From contig JAPLKY010000253.1 of the NCBI GenBank assembly GCA_026387805.1, positions 1 to 18,285 of the forward strand: a stretch of DNA of 18,285 nt, written 5' to 3'. Both the position numbers and the translations under genes were made by a program. Below the pieces are notes generated by a model, which ran no database searches, was not told the origin of the DNA, and saw only the letters and a program-made list of their open reading frames with translations. Source of the stretch: Candidatus Krumholzibacteriia bacterium (GTDB lineage: Bacteria > Krumholzibacteriota > Krumholzibacteriia > Krumholzibacteriales > Krumholzibacteriaceae). This document shows, in pieces, positions 7,437-14,860 of this stretch (the first letter of the stretch is position 1; each line of letters starts with the position of its first letter).

Positions 7437-8084
7437 GTGGCTCGCACGCATATCGTCATATTGGGCCCCCCGGGCTCCGGCAAGGGAACGCAGGCGGCGC
7501 GCATCGCGCGCGAGCTCGGTCTCGCGCACCTGTCGACGGGGGACATGCTCCGCGACGCCGTGGCGCGCAAGTCCGATCTCGGCGTCGAGGCGGAGACCTA
7601 CATGAAGCGCGGGCTTCTCGTATCGGACGAGATCATTTTCGGTCTCATCGGCGAGGCGCTCGACGCGTCCAAGGATACGGGCTGGATCATGGACGGTTTT
7701 CCGCGAAACCTCGTGCAGGCCGAGATGCTCACGAAGATGCTCGGGGAGCGCGGCGAGAAGATCGACTCCGTGCTCGACATCGACGTCGATTCCGAGCTCA
7801 TCGTGCGGAGGCTCTCGAAGCGCCGCGTGTGCCCGGCGTGCAAGGCGGTCTACAATCTCGATTCGATCAAGACGAAGACGGCCGGAGTGTGCGACGCGTG
7901 CGGCGGCCCCCTCGTCAAACGTCCCGACGACGAGGAAAACACGGTTCGCAGGCGCCTCGCGGTCTACAAGGAGCAGACCGCGCCCGTCATCGAATTCTTC
8001 CGGAAACGGGGCGGCCTCGTCACGGTGAACGGCGCCGGAGACATCGAGGAGATATTCGCGGAGATACGCCGCGTTTTGAAATGA
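7437..8084 (+). CDS. adk: Adenylate kinase, long form with zinc LID
   Basis: Adenylate kinase interconverts ATP plus AMP and two ADP in the cytoplasm. The 215-residue product is the long type. The P-loop GPPGSGKGT is at 10-18, the AMP-binding STGDMLR at 33-39, DGFPR at 86-90, and the LID domain has four cysteines (132, 135, 152, 155; CPAC and CDAC) that bind structural zinc. The GTG start at 7437 has AGGAGG (7423-7428), which overlaps the secY stop. The gene overlaps map by four bases (ATGA), so coupling is likely. Its position after secY is common in many bacteria. Confidence 0.97.
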   Translation: MARTHIVILGPPGSGKGTQAARIARELGLAHLSTGDMLRDAVARKSDLGVEAETYMKRGLLVSDEIIFGLIGEALDASKDTGWIMDGFPRNLVQAEMLTKMLGERGEKIDSVLDIDVDSELIVRRLSKRRVCPACKAVYNLDSIKTKTAGVCDACGGPLVKRPDDEENTVRRRLAVYKEQTAPVIEFFRKRGGLVTVNGAGDIEEIFAEIRRVLK

Positions 8085-8824
8085 TAGCGATACGGAATCA
8101 GCCGGAGCTGGATCTCATCCGGCGGAGCGGCGAGATCCTCGTCGAGTGCTTCGCGAAGCTCGAAGAGACGCTCGGTCCGGGCGTCGAAACCCGAGAGCTC
8201 GACAGGATCGCCGAAGAGTTCATTCGAGCGCGGGGCGCCACGCCCGCGTTCAAGGGGTACCAGGGATTCCCCGCGTCGATCTGCACCTCGGTGAACGAGC
8301 AGGTCGTGCACGGCATCCCCGGCGAGCGGAAGCTCGCGGAGGGGGACATCGTCGGGATCGACGTCGGCGTCGTGCGGAACGGCTACTACTCCGACGCGGC
8401 GCGCACGTACCCGATCGGAGAAGTGAGCGAGAAGGCCCGGCGGCTCATGCGGATCACGAAGGAGGCCCTCGACCTCGGCATCGACGCGGCGAGGGACGGA
8501 AAGCATCTCTCCGACGTCTCGCACGCGATCCAGAAGCACGCCGAATCCAACGGGTTCAGCATCGTGCGGACGCTCGTGGGGCACGGGATCGGAAGGCAGA
8601 TGCACGAGGATCCGCAGATTCCCAACTTCGGTCTCCCCGGGAGGGGGCCGGTGCTCGTTCGGGGAATGGTGCTCGCGATCGAGCCCATGGTGAACGAGGG
8701 CAAGGCGGACGTGCTGACGCTGAAGGATAACTGGACGTTCGTGACGGTGGACAGAAAGCTGTCCGCCCATTTCGAGGATACGGTGGCCGTGACGATCGAA
8801 GGCCCCGTGATCATGACCCGGTGA
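8081..8824 (+). CDS. map: Methionine aminopeptidase, type I
   Basis: This enzyme removes the initiator methionine from nascent proteins, working at the ribosome exit. The 247 residues carry the five metal ligands of the family: D94 and D105 (GIDVGV and YYSDAART), H168 (LVGHGIG), E201 (AIEPMV) and E232 (HFEDTV). H78 and H175 also match conserved positions near the active site. No N-terminal zinc-finger linker is present. ATG at 8081 lies in the adk stop overlap. The frame is open far upstream, through adk and part of secY, because of the secY frameshift. That longer opening is not a protein; the MIAIRNQPELDLIRRSG start is typical. Confidence 0.97.
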   Translation: MIAIRNQPELDLIRRSGEILVECFAKLEETLGPGVETRELDRIAEEFIRARGATPAFKGYQGFPASICTSVNEQVVHGIPGERKLAEGDIVGIDVGVVRNGYYSDAARTYPIGEVSEKARRLMRITKEALDLGIDAARDGKHLSDVSHAIQKHAESNGFSIVRTLVGHGIGRQMHEDPQIPNFGLPGRGPVLVRGMVLAIEPMVNEGKADVLTLKDNWTFVTVDRKLSAHFEDTVAVTIEGPVIMTR

Positions 8825-8897
8825 GGGCGCGGGGGGAGATTGCCGGTGCCGCAGGCGCCCGGAGCCTCGGCGGAAAGAAGGCGCGGTACAGGAAATA

Positions 8898-9116
8898 ATG
8901 GCGAAGCAAAAGGGCATAGCGGTGGAAGGCACCGTCGTGGAGGCATTGCCCAATGCGATGTTTCGGGTGGAGCTCGAGAACAAGCATGTGATCCTCGCCC
9001 ATGTCTCGGGCAAGATGCGCATGCATTTCATACGCATTCTTCCCGGGGACCGGGTGGCCGTCGAGCTTAGCCCGTACGATCTGACGCGAGGCAGGATCAC
9101 GTACCGGTACAAGTGA
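8898..9116 (+). CDS. infA: Translation initiation factor IF-1
   Basis: IF-1 is a small OB-fold protein that binds the 30S A site during initiation. The 72-residue length is standard. The product reads MAKQKGIAVEGTVVEALPN, then FRVELENKHVILAHVSGKMR and GDRVAVELSPYDLTRGRITYRY, matching the family over its full length. AGGA at 8890-8893 lies four bases before ATG. The 73-base gap after map is GC-rich and shows no clear promoter or terminator. rpmJ follows after 16 bases. Confidence 0.98.
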   Translation: MAKQKGIAVEGTVVEALPNAMFRVELENKHVILAHVSGKMRMHFIRILPGDRVAVELSPYDLTRGRITYRYK

Positions 9117-9132
9117 CGAAGGAAGAGAAATC

Positions 9133-9246
9133 ATGAAGGTCCGCAGCTCAATCAAGAAGATTTGCCCATACTGCAAGATCATCCGTCGGAAGGGAGTCCT
9201 CCGGGTGATCTGCAAGAACCCGAAACACAAGCAGCGGCAGGGCTAG
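9133..9246 (+). CDS. rpmJ: 50S ribosomal protein L36, zinc-binding form
   Basis: L36 is the smallest 50S protein. The 37-residue product is canonical: MKVRSSIKKICPYCKIIRR at the start and CKNPKHKQRQG at the end. The zinc ligands C11, C14, C27 and H32 are all kept. ATG at 9133 follows GGAAGAGAAATC. The gene is placed between infA and rpsM as in most bacteria. Confidence 0.97.
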   Translation: MKVRSSIKKICPYCKIIRRKGVLRVICKNPKHKQRQG

Positions 9247-9282
9247 CGGGTAGCCGTGCGGCGCTCGTGAAAGGAGTGTTCC

Positions 9283-9663
9283 GTGGCGCGTATAGTCGGT
9301 ATCGATATACCCGATAACAAACATATCGAGATATCCTTGACGTATATCTTTGGGATCGGCCGCTCGACCGCGAAGGTGATCTGCAAGAAGGCCAGTGTGC
9401 CGCTCGGCACGAGGACCAGGGATCTCACCGAGGAGCAAACGGTTCATATCAGGGATATCATCGAGAACGAGTTCAAGGTCGAGGGCGCTCTCAGAAGCGA
9501 AGTGACGATGAATATCAAGCGGCTCATGGAGATCGGCTCATACCGCGGAATGCGTCACAAGATGGGTTTGCCGGTGCGCTGCCAGCGCACGCATACGAAC
9601 GCACGGACCCGCAAGGGCCCGCGCAACCGCCCCGGTGCAAAGAGGAAAAAAACCACTGCATGA
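9283..9663 (+). CDS. rpsM: 30S ribosomal protein S13
   Basis: S13 is in the 30S head and contacts the P-site tRNA and the 50S subunit. The 126 residues start MARIVGIDIPDNKHIEISLTYIFGIGRSTA, the helix-two-turn-helix core. The C-terminal basic tail RTHTNARTRKGPRNRPGAKRKK reaches toward tRNAs. The GTG start at 9283 has AAGGAG near 9270. The length matches the family. Confidence 0.97.
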   Translation: MARIVGIDIPDNKHIEISLTYIFGIGRSTAKVICKKASVPLGTRTRDLTEEQTVHIRDIIENEFKVEGALRSEVTMNIKRLMEIGSYRGMRHKMGLPVRCQRTHTNARTRKGPRNRPGAKRKKTTA

Positions 9664-9729
9664 TGATGGGGCGGCCGGCCGGGTGCGAGAGCGCATCCGC
9701 CCGGCACACGAGCAAAGGGAGGTACTACG

Positions 9730-10116
9730 TTGGCTCAGCCACGGGGTTCCAAGAAGAAGGCCAAAAAGGTTGATATCTACGGTATTGCCCATATCCAGTC
9801 CACGTTCAACAACACGATCGTGAGCATAACGGATAAGGAAGGCAATATCATCACCTGGTCGAGCCCGGGAAGGCTCGGACACAAAGGCTCGCGCAAGAGC
9901 ACGCCGTTCGCCGCCCAGCAGGCCGCCGCAACCGCCGCGCGCGAAGCGATGGGGCTCGGCGTCAAGAAGGTCGAGGCGTGGGTGCGGGGTCCCGGCCCGG
10001 GTCGCGAGGCGGCGATCAGGTCGCTCCGCGCGAGCGGGCTCGAGGTTTCGGCGATCAAGGATTGCACGCCGGTGCCGCACAACGGATGCCGCGCGAAGAA
10101 GCGCAGAAGAATCTAG
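9730..10116 (+). CDS. rpsK: 30S ribosomal protein S11
   Basis: S11 lies on the 30S platform near the E-site mRNA path. The 128 residues carry IAHIQSTFNNTIVSITDKEGN, SRKSTPFAAQQAA, and the C-terminal CTPVPHNGCRAKKRRRI. The TTG start at 9730 is supported by GGGAGG at 9718-9722 seven bases upstream. A basic extension (AQPRGSKKKAKKVDI) leads into the core, as in many bacteria. Confidence 0.97.
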   Translation: MAQPRGSKKKAKKVDIYGIAHIQSTFNNTIVSITDKEGNIITWSSPGRLGHKGSRKSTPFAAQQAAATAAREAMGLGVKKVEAWVRGPGPGREAAIRSLRASGLEVSAIKDCTPVPHNGCRAKKRRRI

Positions 10117-10146
10117 CGAGAAAGGCTCTGAGGAGGTAACGACTAC

Positions 10147-10776
10147 ATGGCGAGATACTTGGGTGCCAAGTGCAAAATGTGCCGGAGGGACGGCGTGAAG
10201 CTGTTCCTCAAGGGGGACCGCTGCTATTCGGACAAATGCGAGATCGAGAAGCGCAACTATCCGCCGGGAGAGCACGGACGCACGAGGTACAGCAGAAAGA
10301 GCAGCTACCGCAACCAGCTGAGAGAGAAGCAGAAGCTGCGCCGCATGTACCTGCTGCTCGAAGCGCAGTTCCGCAACTACTACTACCGTGCGGTGAAGAT
10401 GAAAGGTGTCACGGGCGCGAACCTGCTCAAGCTCCTCGAGCAGAGGCTCGACAATATGGTCTTCCGCATGGGGTTCACCCCGTCCCGCGAGACCGCGCGG
10501 CAGCTCGTTCTGCACAAGCATTTCGAGGTTAATGGCCGCATCGTGGACCGGCCGTCCTTCCAGCTCAAGCCGGGAGACCGGGTGACGGTGCGCGAGAAGA
10601 GCAGGAATCTCCTCGTCGTCGAGGAGAGCCTGAAGAAATACGGAAGCCGGGGGACCGTTCCCTACATATCGGTCGACGTGGACAAGCGCGAGGGAGTCTA
10701 TCTCGAGGCGCCGACGCGCGAGATGATACCGGTTCCGATCGAGGAAAACATCATCGTGGAGCTCTACTCCAAGTAA
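10147..10776 (+). CDS. rpsD: 30S ribosomal protein S4, zinc-binding (C+) form
   Basis: S4 nucleates 30S assembly at the 16S five-way junction and, in E. coli, represses its own operon. The 209 residues include C9, C12, C26 and C31 (CKMC, CYSDKC), which mark the zinc-binding C+ form. The S4 RNA-binding domain follows with RLDNMVFRMGFTPSRETARQLVLHKHFEVNG and PGDRVTVREKSRN. The N-terminus matches well up to GEHGR. GAGGAGGT at 10131-10138 lies upstream of ATG 10147. The 97-base gap to rpoA is the longest inside the alpha part of the cluster; I saw no firm regulatory structure in it. Confidence 0.97.
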   Translation: MARYLGAKCKMCRRDGVKLFLKGDRCYSDKCEIEKRNYPPGEHGRTRYSRKSSYRNQLREKQKLRRMYLLLEAQFRNYYYRAVKMKGVTGANLLKLLEQRLDNMVFRMGFTPSRETARQLVLHKHFEVNGRIVDRPSFQLKPGDRVTVREKSRNLLVVEESLKKYGSRGTVPYISVDVDKREGVYLEAPTREMIPVPIEENIIVELYSK

Positions 10777-10873
10777 GGGGACTTGGGTCGAGGAGCGTCA
10801 GGGGATTCCGCGAGGCGGGTCCGTCGGGGCGCCTTCGGCATGGTGAGCAGGCCGTGCAAGGAGGATTTGGCAG

Positions 10874-11908
10874 ATGAAATGGCGTAACCTTTTGATGCCG
10901 AAAGAGATTGTCGCGGATGCATCCGCTCAGACCCCGACGTTCGGGCGATTCAAGGTCGAACCGCTCGAGCGCGGATTCGGCAACACGATCGGCAATGCCC
11001 TTCGTCGTACGCTTCTTTCCTCGATCCAGGGCGCCGCGGTGACGGCGGTGAAGATCGCGAGCGTCCAGCACGAGTTCAGCACGATCAAGGGCGTGAAGGA
11101 AGACGTAACGGATATCGTCCTCAACCTCAAGCAGATGATCATGAGGATGCACGGGGACGAACCGAAGTTCATCCATCTCGACGTGACGAAGAAGGGCGAG
11201 GTCACGGCGGGGGAGATCACCGAGGATCCCGAGATCGAGATCCTGAACAAGGACCTCGTGATCGCGACGTGCACGGAGAAGACGCACCTCAAGATGGATA
11301 TCCTCGTCGGGCACGGGCGCGGATACGTTCCGTCCGAGCTGCACAATCTCGAGGATTTCGAGATCGGGCTCGTTCCGATGGATTCGAACTTCAGCCCGGT
11401 GCTGCACGTGAACTATATCGTGAAGAACACGCGCGTCGCCCAGAGGACCGACTACGATTCGCTCACGCTCGAGATCGCGACGAACGGAAGCGTGACGCCG
11501 GAGGACGCCCTCGGGTACGCGGCGAAGATCATCAAGGACCACATGCTGTTCTTCATCCGTTTCGAGGAGGAGCCGGCGGAAGAGGTCGTGGAAGAGGTCG
11601 ATCAGGAGCTCGAGCGGTTGAAGGATCTCCTGAACCGGAGCGTCGACGAGCTCGAGCTTTCGGTTCGCTCGTCCAACTGTCTCAAGGCGGCCAGTCTCCG
11701 TACGCTCGGCGAGCTCGTTCGCAAGACCGAAGGGGACATGCTCAAGTACCGCAACTTCGGCCGGAAGAGTCTCAAGGAGATCGTCGATATCCTCGAGGGC
11801 ATGGGCCTCTCGCTCGGGATGGACATCGACGCGATCCTGCGCGGAGAGAAGAAGCTTGAGAAGAAACTCGACAGGATAGAGAAGAAGGAAAAAGAGGAGA
11901 AGGAATAA
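10874..11908 (+). CDS. rpoA: DNA-directed RNA polymerase subunit alpha
   Basis: The alpha subunit dimerises to start RNA polymerase assembly, and its C-terminal domain binds UP elements and regulators. The 344-residue product has the N-terminal dimerisation region (FKVEPLERGFGNTIGNALRRTLLSSI), a flexible linker, and the alpha-CTD around residues 255-325 with the LSVRSSNCLKAASLRTLGELVRKTE and YRNFGRKSLKEIVDIL motifs. A Lys/Glu-rich tail follows (EKKLEKKLDRIEKKEKEEKE, the last 20 residues). AGGAGG at about 10859-10864 serves ATG 10874. The TAA stop shares one base with the rplQ ATG. Confidence 0.98.
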   Translation: MKWRNLLMPKEIVADASAQTPTFGRFKVEPLERGFGNTIGNALRRTLLSSIQGAAVTAVKIASVQHEFSTIKGVKEDVTDIVLNLKQMIMRMHGDEPKFIHLDVTKKGEVTAGEITEDPEIEILNKDLVIATCTEKTHLKMDILVGHGRGYVPSELHNLEDFEIGLVPMDSNFSPVLHVNYIVKNTRVAQRTDYDSLTLEIATNGSVTPEDALGYAAKIIKDHMLFFIRFEEEPAEEVVEEVDQELERLKDLLNRSVDELELSVRSSNCLKAASLRTLGELVRKTEGDMLKYRNFGRKSLKEIVDILEGMGLSLGMDIDAILRGEKKLEKKLDRIEKKEKEEKE

Positions 11909-12552
11909 TGCGGCACAGACGCGACGGGCGGAAACTCGGCATTACCGCTGAACATAGAAAAGCGATGCTCGCCAACATGGTCGGTTCGCTCTTCAAGCAC
12001 GAGCGGATCGAAACGACGACGCCGAAAGCGAAAGAGGCGAGACGCCTCGCCGAGAAGCTCATCACGCACGCGCGGAGAGGCGATCTCGCCTCAAGGCGGC
12101 ACGTCGCCCGGACGATACAGGACGTTGAAGTCCTACGGAAGCTCTTCGCGGAGATCGCCCCGCGCTACGTCGACCGGCCCGGCGGATACACGCGCATCAT
12201 CAGACTCGGCACGGTCCGCGTCGGGGACGGCGGCTCGAAGTCGATTCTCGAGCTCCTCAAGAAGGACGAGGAAGGGCGCAAGAAGAAGAAAACGTCGCGC
12301 AAGACCTACCACAAGCTCGATATGCCCGCCGCGATCGCCGCCAAGGAAAAGCCGGCTCCTGCGGCGGAAGCCGCTCCCGAGGCCGCCGCGGATGCGGCGT
12401 CCGCCGAGGCCGCGGCTCCGGCGGAAGGCGCGGCGCAGAGCGAGGCCCCGAAGGCCGAGGCCGCCCACGCGGCGAAGCCGAAAGCGCCGAAGGCCGAGGG
12501 CGAGAAGAAGGCCAAGGCGAAGCCGGCGGACAAGCCCAAGGGGAAGAAGTAA
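11908..12552 (+). CDS. rplQ: 50S ribosomal protein L17 with long Ala/Pro/Lys-rich tail
   Basis: L17 lies near the exit tunnel rim. Residues 1-120 are canonical: MRHRRDGRKLGITAEHRKAMLANMV, TTTPKAKEARRLAEKLITHAR, and DRPGGYTRIIRLGTVRVGDG. The protein is 214 residues where about 115-130 is usual. The excess is a C-terminal low-complexity tail from residue 138, first Ala/Pro/Glu-rich, then Lys-rich (KAKAKPADKPKGKK), resembling histone-H1-like tails. The tail probably lies outside the folded core. It ends in tandem stops TAATAA. The 1-base overlap with rpoA implies coupling, and a carrier gene follows after 30 bases with no terminator visible. Confidence 0.94.
   Translation: MRHRRDGRKLGITAEHRKAMLANMVGSLFKHERIETTTPKAKEARRLAEKLITHARRGDLASRRHVARTIQDVEVLRKLFAEIAPRYVDRPGGYTRIIRLGTVRVGDGGSKSILELLKKDEEGRKKKKTSRKTYHKLDMPAAIAAKEKPAPAAEAAPEAAADAASAEAAAPAEGAAQSEAPKAEAAHAAKPKAPKAEGEKKAKAKPADKPKGKK
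12319..12549 (+). repeat. Low-complexity Ala/Pro/Glu/Lys coding tail of rplQ
   Basis: These bases encode residues 138-214 of L17 using few codons (GCC, GCG, GCT, AAG, CCG, GAG) in imperfect repeats such as AAGGCCGAGG and GCGAAGCCG. No such tail is needed for the L17 fold, so it is an add-on, possibly grown by slippage. Confidence 0.55.
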
Positions 12553-12582
12553 TAACATCCCTGGCATCGGTATAGTGCAATC

Positions 12583-13602
12583 TTGGTCCTGACGAATGTA
12601 ATTCTCCCCGTATTCTTCATCATTTTCCTGGGATTTCTCCTGAGAAGATTCGGAAAGGTCGATCTCAAGACCTTTTCGCGCGCCCAGCTTTACGTCCTCT
12701 CGCCTGCGCTCGCGTTCATGTCGCTCGCGAAGCCCGAGGCGGACACGGGGCTCATCCTTCGCGTGCTCTTCTTCATCGTATGCCTCGAGGCCGTGCTCAT
12801 CGTGATCTCCCTCGGGATCGGATTCGCCATGAAGCGCGGCCGCGCGGAGCGCCAGGCGATGACGCTCGCCTCCGTTCTCATGAACACGGGTTTCTACGGC
12901 ATTCCGGTCTGCGTGCTCGCCTTCGGCGACTGGGGGCTCGTCTACGCGACGATATACATGGTCGCCTCGTCCATCACGCAGTCGACGATCGGCATATTCC
13001 TCGCGAGCGCGGGGCACGGGAGCTCGAAAGAGGCGCTCGCGAACGTCTTCAAGACGCCGCTGCTCTGGTCGATCGTCGCCGCGCGGCTCCTCGTCTATCT
13101 CCACGCGCTTACCCCCGCGCCGCTCATGAAGATGATCGATATGCTCGGCGCCTCGGCGATTCCGATCGGGCTCATTCTTCTCGGCATGCAGCTCGAGAGC
13201 ATCTGGCTCGAATCGGCGGCGTGGCGCGCGAGCCTCGCGGGGCGAACGGCCGCTTTCTCGATCGGGGAGAACCATGAGGGCGTCCGCCCGGAGGGAACGT
13301 GCAAGCCCGGACCAGGCGGCGCCGTCGAGCTCAGGCGCGACATCAGCGGCGGGCTCGTCTCGGCCGCGATCAGGATCGTCGGCGGGCTCGTCGTCTCGTA
13401 CGGCATCATCCAGCTCTTCCATTTCAACGCGAATATGAACCAGGTTCTCATCGTGGAGTCGTCGATGCCGACCGCGGTCAATGCGATCGTCTTCGCCACG
13501 GAGTACAACTGCCGGCCGCGTCTCGTCGCGGTGGGTATTCTCGCCTCCACCCTCGCGAGCGTCGTGAGCATTACGCTGATTCTGCGTTACCTGGGGTCCT
13601 GA
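12583..13602 (+). CDS. AEC-family (auxin efflux carrier type) membrane transporter
   Basis: The 339-residue product is an inner-membrane carrier of the AEC family (TC 2.A.69), whose bacterial members include malate, lactate and malonate permeases. Evidence: an N-terminal hydrophobic run (NVILPVFFIIFLGFLLRRFG), the family motif NTGFYGIPVCVLAFGDWG around residue 105, ASAIPIGLILLGMQL in the second half, and SSMPTAVNAIVFATEY near residue 295. About nine or ten hydrophobic segments can be seen. A hydrophilic stretch near residues 222-258 (GENHEGVRPEGTCKPGPGG) is longer than the usual mid loop. TTG at 12583 is the only plausible start close to the N-terminus, and no strong binding site is seen. The substrate is not shown; the next two genes suggest a 2-hydroxy acid. 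Confidence 0.85.
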   Translation: MVLTNVILPVFFIIFLGFLLRRFGKVDLKTFSRAQLYVLSPALAFMSLAKPEADTGLILRVLFFIVCLEAVLIVISLGIGFAMKRGRAERQAMTLASVLMNTGFYGIPVCVLAFGDWGLVYATIYMVASSITQSTIGIFLASAGHGSSKEALANVFKTPLLWSIVAARLLVYLHALTPAPLMKMIDMLGASAIPIGLILLGMQLESIWLESAAWRASLAGRTAAFSIGENHEGVRPEGTCKPGPGGAVELRRDISGGLVSAAIRIVGGLVVSYGIIQLFHFNANMNQVLIVESSMPTAVNAIVFATEYNCRPRLVAVGILASTLASVVSITLILRYLGS

Positions 13603-13603
13603 C

Positions 13604-14836
13604 GTGACGCACGAAATCACTCTCCTTTTTTCCCCGCGGAGCGCCCAGGAGGCGGCGGAGATCCTTCGCGCGTGCAGCGCGGCCGCGGCTGCAGGGCGGA
13701 GGATCCGGGCGGGCATCGTCGAGAGCCCGTTCAGACCGGCGGGCGGGATCGAACCTTTACCGGCTCCGTCGTCGGTTTGGGAAATCGGAACCGCCGGCGC
13801 GGCGCAGACGCTCGTGCTGCTCGGCCACGACGGAATGAGCGAGATTCATGAGATTTCGCGGAGCGATCTTCTCGCGGTCGCCGGCGGCGGCGTGAAGTTC
13901 GGAGCCTTCGCCGACGAGGTGCGGAAGGCAGGGCTCTATTTCCCGCACGAGCCGGACGCTCTCACGCGAAATGCCACGATCGCCGAGCTCGTCATGGGCG
14001 CGGAGGTCTTCGCCACCGACGGACGCTTCGGGAACCTGCGCGAGTACGTTCTTTCGCTCGAGCTCGTGACGCCGAAGGGGGAGATCGTGAGGACCGGCTC
14101 CCGCTCGGTGAAGGACGTCACGGGCTACAATATCGCGGGCTTTCGCATGGGGTGCGGCGGGCTCTGCGGGATGATCGCGAAGGCGACGCTCAGGCTTCTC
14201 CCCGCCCCCGGCACGCGGTTCCATTTCCTGTGCATGGGGAGCCGCTCGATCCTCGAGACGCTCGCGGGGGAGATTCACCGAAGGTTCGCGCCCGCGTCTC
14301 TGGAGCTGTTTCCCTACTCGGGGAGCGCCGCGGCGAGAGCGAACCTCATTGGGGAGCTGCAATCGGCCGTGCTCGACCGGGAGGAAGCGCTTTTCGGGGC
14401 CGTCTCGGCCCTGGCCCCGGCGGAGGCGCCCGCCGAGAGACTCGAACCGGCGGCCCTCGAGGCGTACCGGCATTTTCCCATGCTCGCGATCGAGAGCATG
14501 GAGAAGGGGCGGCCGCTCCTGCATACGGCGCTCGGCATCGAGCTCGTGTCCGCGCACCGGCACGACCTCTGGAGCCGCATGAGCTTCTTCCCGGCGCGGT
14601 TCCACTACTATTTTTCGGCCGACTCGAGCGCGGCGCGTGAGCTCGGCGCGGCGGGCGCGTCGGCCGGCGTCGAATCGATCGAGATGCGGGATGGAAGCGT
14701 ATTCCGAAAGCGCCTGACGAGGGACGAGATCGCGGGGCTCACCGGGGGCGGCCGCATTCCCGAATCGACCGCGGCCGGGGAGCTCGATCGCAGGATCTAC
14801 CGCGTTTTCGATCCTCGGGGCATCATGCTTCCCTGA
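13604..14836 (+). CDS. FAD-binding oxidoreductase, GlcD/GlcE-like
   Basis: This is a 410-residue member of the FAD-linked oxidase family with a PCMH-type FAD domain, related to glycolate oxidase subunits GlcD and GlcE. Visible marks are GGGVKFGAFADEVRKAGLYFPHEPD (residues 94-118), FGNLREYVLSLELVTPKGEIVRTG (142-165), SVKDVTGYNI (168-177), GCGGLCGMIAKATLRLLP (183-200), and the C-terminal YRVFDPRGIMLP. The N-terminal part lacks the usual glycine-rich GTGLSGG-type pyrophosphate loop. The length is between GlcE (about 350) and GlcD (about 500). The GTG start at 13604 lies one base after the AEC stop. It probably passes electrons to the Fe-S protein encoded next. No separate GlcD is seen in the window. 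Confidence 0.85.
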   Translation: MTHEITLLFSPRSAQEAAEILRACSAAAAAGRRIRAGIVESPFRPAGGIEPLPAPSSVWEIGTAGAAQTLVLLGHDGMSEIHEISRSDLLAVAGGGVKFGAFADEVRKAGLYFPHEPDALTRNATIAELVMGAEVFATDGRFGNLREYVLSLELVTPKGEIVRTGSRSVKDVTGYNIAGFRMGCGGLCGMIAKATLRLLPAPGTRFHFLCMGSRSILETLAGEIHRRFAPASLELFPYSGSAAARANLIGELQSAVLDREEALFGAVSALAPAEAPAERLEPAALEAYRHFPMLAIESMEKGRPLLHTALGIELVSAHRHDLWSRMSFFPARFHYYFSADSSAARELGAAGASAGVESIEMRDGSVFRKRLTRDEIAGLTGGGRIPESTAAGELDRRIYRVFDPRGIMLP

Positions 14837-14860
14837 TTCGTTCGAGGGAGAAGAGACGTT

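Noticed and set aside
6290..8824. An 844-residue SecY-MAP fusion protein
   Set aside because: The middle is out-of-frame secY and adk; both ends belong to separate genes with own starts. It is a result of the secY frameshift.
10777..10873. A regulatory hairpin or S4 operator in the rpsD-rpoA gap
   Set aside because: Only a three-pair stem (GCC/GGC) could be drawn; nothing like a pseudoknot or terminator can be supported by eye.
12133..13716. 527-codon open frame on the minus strand opposite rplQ and the AEC gene
   Set aside because: It is antisense to clear genes and its composition (runs of Arg, Asp, Gly) is that of a shadow frame.
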